Part shown: positions 35,301 through 47,146 of the stretch, one piece after another
Position numbering within the stretch: position 1 is the stretch's first letter
Layout: every line of letters starts with the position of its first letter
From: Xenopus tropicalis
Lineage: Eukaryota > Chordata > Amphibia > Anura > Pipidae
Direction: 5' to 3'
Length of the DNA: 64,000 bases
NCBI RefSeq assembly: GCF_000004195.4
Contig: NC_030683.2
Span: forward strand, 73,317,764 to 73,381,763
Program-made: the position numbers and the translations under genes
Notes under the pieces: generated by a model
What the model was told of the DNA's origin: nothing
Databases searched by the model: none
Seen by the model: only the letters and a program-made list of their open reading frames with translations

Positions 35301-38300
35301 CGGGTGATTTTCACTGACTGTGTGTAAAAAAATAAACACACAAATATGCTTATCTCTAAACATGTACTGGTTTATTTATATAAAACCCTTCAGTTTATGC
35401 AGAAATGTAGATATATTAGTGAGGCCATTTATTATAATCTCAGGTAAAAGAGATTTATAAGTTGCCTGTAAAGATCCTTGCCTCCCATTTATATTGTTTC
35501 TCTAGTACAGTGCTGTCCAACTTATTACATGCAGTGGGCAAAATACTGTTTATAAATCATGTTTGAGGACCAGATTAAATTAAAATTATCATGTCATCCA
35601 ATGAAGTTGATGAAGCCGGTAAGAGGCCATAAAAATACTTTGGAGGGACACTCCGGCTCATGGCCTCCAGTTGGACAACCCTGCTCTGGTAGATTTAAAT
35701 ATATTAAAAGGAGGCTATCACTACGGTGTTTTCAATAGATTTCATTATACATTTGGGGGCACATTTACTAATCCACGAACGTCCGAAAAAGCGTCCAAAT
35801 GCGTTTTTTTCGCAATGATCGGTATTTTGCGATTTTTCCGTAAATTGTCGCGACTTTTTCGTAGCTGTTACGACTTTTTCGTAAACTGTCACGACTTGTG
35901 CGAATTGTCGCGACTTTTTCGTAGCCATCACGCCGAGTACGAAAGTTTTGAATTCATTCAAGCTTCAGTATCGTGACTTTCCTTGGGCCAGGTTGGAGCT
36001 GCAGAGTGCCATGGAGTCCTATGGGAGGCTTCCAAAATCATGCAAAGTCTGAAAGTTTTGCCCACCGTTTACGAGCGCTCAATACGAAAAAGTCACGATA
36101 ATATACGAGCAAATCGCAACAGCTACGAAAAAGTCGCGACTTTTCGCGCAAGTCGTAACGGCTACGAAAAAATCTCAAATAATACAATAAAGTCACAAAA
36201 TGTTCGTTTCCAATCCGAATTTTTCCCATTTGGATTCGGATTCGTGGATTAGTAAATGTGCCCCTAAAGGTGGCCATACACGCACCGATAATATCGTACG
36301 AAACCTCGTTTCGTACGATATTCAGCGCGTGTATGGTATGTCGGCGAGTCGACCGATATCGCAGGAAGCTGCTGATATCGGCCGACTCGCCGATCGGACC
36401 AGTTTGAAAATTTTGATCGGGCGCCATAGAAGGCGCCTGACCAAAATCTCCCTTCAGCGCTGAATCGGCAGAAGGAGGTAGAAATCCTATTGTTTCTACC
36501 TCCTTACCTGCCGATTCAGCCCTGAATGGTGTGTGGTGGATCTGACGATGTTTCGTGCGATGTTTCATGCGATGTTTCGTGGGATGTTCGTCAGATCGCC
36601 ACGTGTATGGCCAGCTTTAGAGTTAACTATATTCATTTATACTTTCTGAGCCTATATTCTAATAACAAATAGATAACTAATTAATATTTTTAGTCATAAA
36701 ATTTGCATTCTTTCTCAAGGTAAAATTAACTCTAACAGCATAGAGTTTAAATGATTTTTTATTTTGGAGATACAAATTACAGAAAGATCCCTTGTCCTAA
36801 AAACCCCCAGGTCCCATACCTGTAGCACATAATTCACACTGAAGCAAGGGGCAGGCTTTGCCTTGATTCACATGGAAGAGGTCACATTTGTTGTTCTGCT
36901 GGCAACATAAATGTCATTCAGACTGTTGCCAGAAAAATATCATGTGATCCTTGGTATTTGTGTTCATAAACAGGTTTGCTAACTTTATTATGATAAATGG
37001 ATTACTCAGAACAGGGAGGCTCATAATGAGCCTGACTTACTAGCAAAGTGCATCTGCAAATATACAGAAAACAGGTTTTAAACTGTATAAAACAATTTAA
37101 AAAAATGTATATGTATATATATATTGAGGTGCATACAAATAAAAGGACTTAAATGCCAAATACAAATACACACTATTAACACATAATAATAAAAGCATTG
37201 CAGAAATATTACTTAAAATACCTAGAGTAAAATGGCACTTGCAATAGTAGAAACGGAGTTTGAACTGTACTGGGGGAAACCCAAACATTACCTGGTATTT
37301 AAATAAGAGGCAAAGGAACAATACTCATTAAGACCCCGGGGGGAGACAGTATCTAGAGTTCTAATCCAAAACATCTCCTTCTGAAGCAGCATGCAATCCC
37401 AATCACCCCCCTGTTGGGCTCTGGGATCAAATCTATTCCCATGAACTTCAAAGCTACTCTAGTTTTAGTCTGCTAAATAAATTGAAAAAGGGTTGCTATA
37501 AGTGTGCAGGGTGCACAACATGTAGATACATGGCACCAGGTAAATCATTTAGACATCCCCACTCTGGCAAAGAAATTAACATAAGGCACTGTATTTCCTG
37601 TACATCAACCCACGTGATCTATATAATTACTTGTCCCTGTGGTTTAACATATGTGGGCAAAACACAATATACTTTACGTGAGCAAATGGGAAATCACAGG
37701 TCTACCATTAAGAAAGCCTTTGAAACCGGCAAATCTGATTTACCCCTACCTAAGCATTTTTTAATGATGGGGCACAGGTTACCAGCTTTAAAGTTCATGG
37801 GAATAGATTTGATCCCAGAGCCCAACAGGGGGGGTGATTGGGATTCAGAAGGAGATGTTTTGGGTTAGAACTCTAGATACTGTCTTCCCCCGAGTATTAT
37901 GAGTATTGTTCCTTTGCCTCTTATTTAAATACCAGGTAATGTTTGGGTTTCACCCAGTACACTTCAAATTCCGTTTCTACTATTGCAAGTGCCATTTTAC
38001 TCTAGGTATTTTTAAGTAATTTTTCTGCAATGCTTTTATTATTATGTGTTAATAGTGTGTATTTGTATTTGGCATTTAAGTCCTTTTATTTGTATGCACC
38101 TCAATGGACTGCATTTTAACTGACATTGCACCATTCATTTGGAATCTAAGTTTTATACATTTTTATACACTATGATGTATTGCACTTTATCTTACGTTGC
38201 ACTTTATAGAATATTATGCATTATGCACTTTATTTTACAGATTACCTGGAATTGTGATTGGTTTGATATCTGCTGGAACTGAGATCTTTTTTAAGGGTTA

Positions 38301-41300
38301 ACACAGCCACTCCAGAGAGGGGTGTGGTTTGGTGGTGGTTAACTGGTGGGTGAGTCTTTATAAACACTGTTTGTTTGCTCATTTTATATCTTGATAAAGG
38401 TCCCGGGTGAGGACCGAAACGTCGATCTTTTTAAAACAGCATAAACAGCCGACGTTACGTTTCGGGCCACATTGGGACCTGGATTCAGTAAAAGTGTTGC
38501 TAAACAGAAAATGGTTTCTCTGTTCGAAGAGTTTAGCTGTCAGGTCCTGGAAGCTGGTATATTTTGGAATGAACAGGTAAGCCAGCTACTTAGGGTTGCC
38601 ACCTGTCTGGTTTTGACCCAGACAGCCCAGTTTTCGGAAGGGCTGTCTGGGTCAAAACCTCAATTTAGAAAACCAGTCTAGACTCTTTCAGATTGACATG
38701 GCTATCAGCCCACATCATCATAGCCCCACCCATGTGACGCCATTTCCCCCCCCTCCACAGTGACAGGCCCCCTCAGGCCCACTGCCCGGGGTTAGCCACG
38801 GCAGAAAGTCGCAACCATACAGCTACTCCATTCTATTAGTCAAGCTCACATATTGGAACTCATTTTCCACAGGAAGGCTGTCCTATGGAAAGGTATTTAA
38901 TTGCAATGGAAATAATGGAAGGTCTCTTTGAGCAGGCACAGAGCAGGATGGCTACCCAGGGTTGGACTGCAGTGTGTGAGGCCCACCAGGGCTACTACAC
39001 CAGGAACCCCCACTACTACTTAGGAACCCTTACATCCCCTCTGGGTCCCCTGCTGCCTGCCCACTTAACCACCACCAGCCCCTTCTTCCCTGCGTGCGCA
39101 CCTTATACTTACTTTTGCAGGCGGAATCAGGTCTGGGTTGGCGGGGCCCACCAGGTTTCTCCCAGTGTCCCGATGGCCTAGTCTTACCCTGTCTATGTTA
39201 GAACACCCAGAGGGGCTGGGGTGCTGTCTGCTACTGCAAGGATCCGAGAGAGTCTTTGACCCAGCATCCAAGAGACTGAGAGTTAATTAAGAAAATCCAG
39301 GAGGCTGAGCAATCCCTCAAAGGAAAGTTGGGAGAAACATTTATGTGTTTCTTACTGGTAGCACACAAGGGAACTTAGTGTAGTTAAGGACTTAGCAAGG
39401 AGGGCAGAATTTATTTTTATGATTTATATTTTGTATGCTGAAATGGGCACCCCTGTGTTTCAATAAACTGCAAGCTTACAGTACATATCAAGGTAATTGT
39501 AATTTATTAATGCCCCAGATGAAAGGGCTAACAGTAAGGGGTACACAATTATACCCCTTATTATCATACCCATTAGTGCTTATTCAACTTGCTTCCCACA
39601 CCTCATAATGCATAGGTCTTTACACTCCAGACATGCTCCCTTAATTCAGGGAAGGGTGGTAAAGTGCAAAAGATATGGCAAATTGCTCCATTTTGTGGAC
39701 ACTGTTATTAAGGCAAGCTGTGCATCCTGCTAAAATCTTGTTTCTGTGCCAGTTTGGAGGGACCTGATACTCATATCCATGCACTGATTACACAATTAGA
39801 TGGTGAGGAGGAAGGGGGAATGTGAGAAGTGCAGTGACATCTAAGAAGTTCTGAATTGAAAGTAACTGTGTGCCCCACCCCTATGCCTAAGGTATAGAGG
39901 CAGGTCAGGCAATGTATGATTGACAGCTGGGACTTTTAAATGCTTACATAATGGGTATAGATGTGTTAATAAAAAAATGACTTTGGGTTACATGTTTAAT
40001 TTGAAAAGGGCTTTTATTATACAGCTTTTTATGTCTGGGTGACAGGTCCACTTTAATGTAGTTAAGAATAGTTGCTTTTTCTACATTGGTACCAATATAT
40101 CAGAGTTACTGGCACACATATTGCACTAACCCCCATTTCACAAGGTAATTGGTCTCCAAGTCAGAAGTGGCCCCACAATAAGATCTGCACCATCTATCGG
40201 CGCTGGTTTAATCAGGACACGCACCCTAGACAACTCATCTGGCCTCCTTGCCCACCCCCTGCATGTGCATAAGTGAACGAGAAAAAGAAACCATGCAGCC
40301 GTGCTAAAGACGGTGGGGGGGACATGCAGATAGTGGCCAAACTAGAAGTAGATGAAAAAGGTACATGCCTAGTGACCTCCCCCATATATATATTTAAAAA
40401 ATGATTGATTTGTTTAAAACAGCTTGAATGGGAGAACAACTTACCTTGATACCAAATAGCTCCTTTAATAGTCATATTGAGCAAAGGGTGTATCATTGCA
40501 TTCCACAGTACCGTGTAGTTACAAGGCCCTGCGTACATTGACCTTTTAAAATAAAGTTATTTGAGACATGAATGGCATATGTTGTATAGACTGAACAGCT
40601 GATTAAAATAAAATAAGATAACTGTGCTGATCAAAACGCACAAGAACCTGCATCAATCCAAAGCACAATGCGCATGTGCAGGGCAGAAAGCTATAAAGCT
40701 ACAAGGGAAAGGTAAGACTGCATGGGGCTTACTCTGTTTATTCTCATTCCAAGCAGGCAATGCTACATAGCATAGAGTGAAACACTCTATCATTATTTGG
40801 GTAAGATTTATCATTCTTTTGCATTCATGCAAGAAACAGAATGTTCTAAAGAAAAAACAAACAAAAATACCACTGCCCTGGCTGGTGACCAGTTGTATTG
40901 TGTGCTGAGATTGTATTCTGAGATTTTTTTTAAATAAACAATTTTAACAGCATCATTTACATTGTGATGGTCCAGTTTTGTGCCAGCTTGTTTTTTCCTC
41001 TAAGCTAATGGGGCTGGGGAATTGAACCCTGTTGGTCTGATGAATGGAATCTGGAACCCTGTTCTAACTAGTGAATTCACCAAACAACTGCTTACTTAAA
41101 TTATCATGGAATATAATTTAATAAAAGGTCACAAAGTTGTAGTAACCTAAACCAACCAACCAGATGGTTCCTTTCAAATGTGTGACCAGTATTTTGATTT
41201 AATCAGAATTATGCTATCATCTGCACTGGACATAGAATACTTTACCTACTAGAGGCACATTCCATATGTTGAGAAAGCCCACATTTTTGTAGTGCTCTTT

Positions 41301-44300
41301 TCGAGGACCAAGCCTCAACAGGCGTTCCTCCCCATACAGACTCCACTAATCCAATAGGATACTTCAGTCTGCGTGACAAATGTCGACCAAACAGCCAGCA
41401 TACAGCAGAAAAATATGTAAACTCGCCATTTCCAAGATTTTCTTTTTAAAAGGCAAACAGACATGGATAAAAGATTAAATCAAACCTAAGAACAAACACC
41501 AAACTGCATTACAGCAGTATTTTACCTTTAAAATAGTTTGTCTAAAACAGAGCTCAGAAAAACAAACTGCTGAAAACAAAGGCAATATTTAATGCACCCC
41601 AAACATTGTATTTTTTTTTTTAATAAATACAATTTTTAACAGTTTACTAAATTATACATGTTTTAGCTGATACTGAAGAATTAATGTTACATGTTTATAA
41701 GTTTATTAAAACCTTGGGATACAGGTATGGCATCCATTATCTGGAAATACAGAATACTCTGTATTACGGGAAGGCCATCTCCCATAGATTCCATTTTAAT
41801 CGAATAATTAAATTTTTAAAAAATGATTCCCTTTTTCTCTGTAATAATAAAACTGTAGCTTGTACTTGATCCCAACTAAGACAGAATGAATTCTTATTGG
41901 AGTCAAAACAATCCTATCAGGTTTATTTAATGTTTACCGTATACACTCGAGTATAAGCCGAGTTTTTCAGCACTAAAAATGTGCTCAAAATGTAAGCCTC
42001 GGCTTATACTCGCGCATATACTAGAATTTATACGGTAAATCGATGACATGCGCGCTTGAATATTCCACTTGAATATACCGCGGCAGAGGGACCGCTGCAC
42101 TAGAGCGAGAGGCAGAGGGACCTAGACGCTACGTTAGGAACATGCAGGCACCCCAGAATCAGTTGGTACTTTTCCTCCACTTGAATCTACCGCTGCACTA
42201 CAGCGAGAGGCAGAGGGACCTAGACGCTACCGGGAAGGAACATGCACCCTAGCTTCCGCCCTCCACTCTGTAGTATGTAGCTAGCTGACAGCAAGGGGCC
42301 CGGTAATCCAAGTAAGTGAAGCACAGTCGGCCCTCCATAATGCCCAAAACTCACTGGGCCTGGGAAGGCCATTGCCCCCTCCCCCCTTACCAAATGGCCG
42401 CCCTGCCCAATATTTGCTACAGGCAACGGTGGTGTGAATGTTCGTTTAAGCAGAGTAGGGGGAGGGTGTTTGATGCGCTATGGTAACCCTGGTTTTCTGT
42501 CAGTCCCCGCGATCTAGCATTACCATGCACCCCCGGGGGAAGCTCCCCTTTATTTACCCCAGGCCGCCAGCGTTCCTATTACTGTAACCCCCAGTCAGAG
42601 GCGAGGTGAGTTAATGGCATTCCCAGTGTCTTCCTCTCTGTATTTTTGTGCCAGGAACTCCTCTGCCCTAGCAATCATGCCGGGGGCATTGTGTAGCTCT
42701 GTACAGTGGGAGCAGCAAGCCTGAGCATTCAGTCCCCTGTACGGAAAGGCAATAATACACAAACTGAAGGGGGGGGTAGGCTTTATACATAAATGCTAGT
42801 GACTCCCAGCACCCTTGGACTGCTGTTAGTGTGGGGATGTGGGAGTAGTAGTTCATTCTCTCACATATAGGTGTGTAGGCACCATCTCAGTGCATTGTGC
42901 TTGGGTCTGAGCTTTCAGAAGGAGCCAGCGCTACACATTAGAACTGCTTTGAGGTAACCTATTGTTTCTCCTACTCCCATGTAACTGGGGGTGTCGGCTT
43001 ATACTCGAGTCAATAAGTTTTTCCAGTTTTCTTAGGTAAAATTAGGTACATTGGCTTATATTCGGATCGGCTTATACTCGAGTATATACGGTAATTAAAT
43101 TTAGTAGAGTTAGGGGATAATTTATCAATGGTCGAGGGACCGATATCGGCAGCTAGAATTGGCCGGTTTATGGCCACCTTTAAGCAGCTTCAACAGATAT
43201 TTATAAATAAATAATAATAATAAGGTTATTAGTACATATAATATAATAATACATTCAATATAGAAAAAGGTTTTGTTAACTGTCTATAAAAATATACACA
43301 TGAAGCCTAATACCACAAATTAAAATATATACATGGAGACAGATAATTCTCTTGGCACAAAATGACCTATGGCATCAAGTGTTACAGCTATAAGTGAAGT
43401 AAACATTAAACCACATAAATAAGGTGTATTTTACCTTTACTAATTACCAGCTATTCAAAAGGTAGATCAAATTATAGAATTATCCAAAAGCCTTGTGAGA
43501 ATGAATTCTTACCAGGGGTTGGTGCTGACCATTGTAAGTCTACCTTTGCAAGGTCATCAAGTTCCTCTAGAGATACTTCTAATGCTGCAGTAAATAATCT
43601 AATGGTAGGATAGTCAGCAGCTTTTGCCAGTTCTTCACTAGCATTAAATACCTATTTTTTTTAAAAAAAAGCAAAGATATATGAAATTATATATATATAA
43701 ATATATACAAAAAATACAGCTCATCCCATGAATCAATCAAAACTAATTGGGTGCATGTAGGTGAGTGGCTTGTATTATATACTATACACATTACCAAAGC
43801 ACTCCATTATAAAGCTTCAAGAGTAAATTAAAAACCAATTTTGCACACACTGAAGGAAAAATGTCTGCATTTTAGTGAAAAGAGACATGTTTAGTTACAC
43901 GGTTTGTACAAAGTATGCATAAGCTGACGCGCCCCCTCAAGGCAGTGTCCTTGCGTCAGTCCTAACCTAGCGAAAAAAGAGAATATATTTTCTTTGGGGG
44001 GAGAAAGACCATACCTGCTTTTCTCTTTATATGGCATGACCTATTCCAAATAAACCATTCAGTGATTAAGCGAATAAATACCTTCTTAGCTGCAAGGCTA
44101 TCCTTAAAGGGGTGGGGTTGGGAGAGCAAGTATTCAATTAGGGAAAAGCCACTTCCCCTTACCATACAAATATATACAAAAAATACAGCTCATCCCATGA
44201 ATCAATCAAAACTAATTGGGTGCATGTAGGTGAGTGGCTTGTATAGTATATAATACAAGCCATCCCATGAATCAATCAAAACTAACTGGGTGCATGTAGG

Positions 44301-47082
44301 TGAGTGGCTTGTATAGTATATAATACAAGCCACTCACCTAAAAGTTTTGGATACTGGCACAGAGTATATCCATTCTGTTACACCTTGCCACTACCAAAAA
44401 AGACTGGGTCACCTGTGTAGGGAAACAAAGTAAAAAAAATAAGGGTATCTGTTCAAAGTGACTGTTGAGAAGTTAGGAGATGAAACCCTGAAACATTCAT
44501 TGCTTTTCTTGACTTATATATAACCTACCTGTGAAACAGTCATCTCCATATTGCTCTGTCCACTACAAAGCCAAACATCACCAAATAAAAGGTCATGCAA
44601 TGCCAAGTCAGTAATATCTTTTTGGTAACGTTGCTGGGCAAGTAACCAGTAGGGCCCTCCATGATCAACAGGATCCAGCAGTACTTTCCAGACACCTGCA
44701 TCATCTAGCAGAGAAAGAAACAACATTATTTACTAAACTAATTTGTGACTGAAAAGACAAAACACTACTACAGGTGCTACATTCATAGAATAAAAAGCAG
44801 TTTTGTCTATACCACTTGAATTGAGGGGTCCATACATGTCTATATCTACTATCTATGCTATTCTGGATAGACCGACAAAAAAAAAATGGATAGGAAAAGA
44901 AGATGAGAGATGACCTTGCAATAAATATAAAAATTGGTATTCATTTAAAATGAAACACTGTACCTGGTCTTAAGCGAGGGGGGTGTTATAAAAAGGGATT
45001 CCTTTGCAATATTTGTAGGGGAGTTACTAATGGCAGCAGATATGAAGTAAAAATGTGGTAATGAGCATGAAATGTGAAGATTTTATATTGGGTTATTAAA
45101 GGGGTCCATAGTAGGCTTACTGTCCAAAGCCAGACCTAATAGGTGGTGACAAAAAGTGCAAAGTTATAACAAGTGTAATGTAAGATACAGGCTTAGTTAA
45201 TGCTACAGTCTGTTTATATGCTATTGGTTTCAAGACCAAGATCGAAACCTGCTCTGTGCATTTGAGAAAACAAGTTGAAATAGGGTTTACAAAACAAAAA
45301 GTCAATTGCTTGGTATGAGCAATTGCAAAGATGTCAGAACACCTATAAATGACAACACTTAGGTTAGCGACAAACATAAATTAGAAATCTAATCACAAAA
45401 GAGCAGCAGTATAGCAGTTCCTATTATGCCTATAGTTTATTGTGCATAATGTGCAGCCACAGACTGAACAATAATAATCATTCTTTGCGTTTGACTTCTG
45501 CTCTTTGACACAATGGATATGAACAGGACACCTCTCTATTTCTTGTTGCATTAAATATATGTGTGCTCTAGCTACTTATTTCATTAACCAATTATACCCC
45601 TCAGTGTGGCAGAGGAACAATAATGCACTGCAACAATAAATGTGCGACAAACTGAACAGTGAAGTGTTTAAGCGAAACATGGGCTTCTACGACATTCCCC
45701 AGCTAAAATGTGTGATATCATTTTAGCATGGTCTTCCCTGCACAGCATGGCTTACAAATTATGCAATTCCCTTTTGAGGAGGTAGACCCATTGCCCCAAG
45801 GTCATGCAGAGGCAAAAAGAAGAAATGAATAGTACAATGTATAATGGAATGAATTTAAGCCAAAAGAAACATGTTTGTTCTTTCAGGAAAATGTTGGAAA
45901 TAATAAAAAACTCATTTGGGTGTGAACATTCCTAACAAAGAAAAAATAATGAAATAATGGTTACTCTAATGTCAATAGTGTCAAGTCGTGTCCTGTTTGG
46001 TTCTACTCTGCAGTCACTTTGTGAGGTCCGATTCGCCCATGCTTTTTCCATCTGCTCTATTAGTCATTCACAATCTATTCTCCATTCCTGTGAAGCTGTT
46101 CTCTTATGTGCTGAAAAGTCTATATAATTACCTATATACATACTCCAATGACGCAAACTAAATATCAGTATATCAGTCAGTGGGTTTGTTCTTGAAGTGG
46201 TGAGTTAGAAACTTGCTTACAAAATAAAGTTGGTCCTCCCATTTTGTCTCTCTGTTAGTCATTTTATCTTTTGGAATTTATCTCAATGGAATTTTAAGGA
46301 ACCTCAATATTAGGGAGGCACGGAATCCAGTTTTTCGGGTTTGGCCGAACCCCCAAATCCAAATACCGAACCAAATCTGAATCCTACTTAGCATACGCTG
46401 CGTTCTTACTTTTCCCCTTCCAAATCCTAATTAGCACATGCTAATTATGGTTTGAATTCAGTTCGGCCAGGACCGTGGATTCGGGGCAAATTCGAACCAT
46501 GCTGAAAAAGGCCGATTCCTGGCCGAATACCGAACCGATTCCTGGATTTGGTGCATCCCTACTCAATATACAGATTGCTTGTGTTGTACTTCTAAGAAAG
46601 AATTTGACTTTTGACAGTTTCTGTATGGTCCATTCCAGTTATCAGCTAGTCTAGCTTTGAGATTAGTACATCTCCAATACTGCATGCAGAGATGAATGTA
46701 CCAAAAATGGTAAAGCATAGTAAAGGATCAGAAAGTATCAACAAAATGTAGCAAATCTGGTCTTTACTAATTATACATAATTCTATTGAACCTATTGACT
46801 TTTAGTTTAACTGTATATTTTAAGCTGTCATAGGTGAAAATGTGGATTCTTACCATTTATGGGTACAGACTTTTTTGAAATGGTGTCAGACCCATTAAAA
46901 AGAGAGACTGTGACTGCAGCTCCAACTTCACCATAGCCCCATATAACAGCTTGTGAGGGCTTCTGTTGCAAAACCATGTGGCTGGCATAATAAGATGCAA
47001 ATCTGAATGAAGCACAATCTACAATGCATAAACATATATGTTATAACTACAAGTCAACATAGCCATGTATATAATGTTAAAT

Positions 47083-47146
<64 letters not shown>

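Larger units (their letters stand above)
37126..38490 (+). mobile_element. Penelope-like element with inverted partial copy
   Basis: The plus-strand copy (about 37453-38430) encodes a GIY-YIG endonuclease and a long 3' part. Directly left of it, 37126-37452 is a reverse-complement duplicate of 37789-38106, so the locus is a head-to-head pair of truncated copies. Such inverted, 5'-truncated arrangements are common for Penelope elements. Hammerhead-like motifs lie at 38391-38426 (plus) and 38448-38487 (minus). The reverse transcriptase is missing. The Neptune group of frogs and fish is the likely relative. It lies in SIAE intron 6. Confidence 0.8.

Noticed and set aside
31594..36619. Regular repeats as a CRISPR-like array
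   Set aside because: The repeats are inverted MITE arms in a vertebrate intron, without uniform direct repeats and spacers.
37482..37868. GIY-YIG frame as a host nuclease gene
   Set aside because: The surrounding inverted duplication and hammerhead-like motifs identify it as part of a Penelope-like element; there are no exon signals around it.
40445..40533. Shorter SIAE exon 6 from the CGCAG acceptor
   Set aside because: It would need the weaker GTAGGT donor in exon 5 and removes the residues that align with the mammalian GP loop. The longer exon has better sites and alignment.
46854..47004. SIAE exon 2 starting at the TTCAG nearer to FASYY
   Set aside because: Phase does not match the exon 1 donor; the acceptor at 47019-47020 does.
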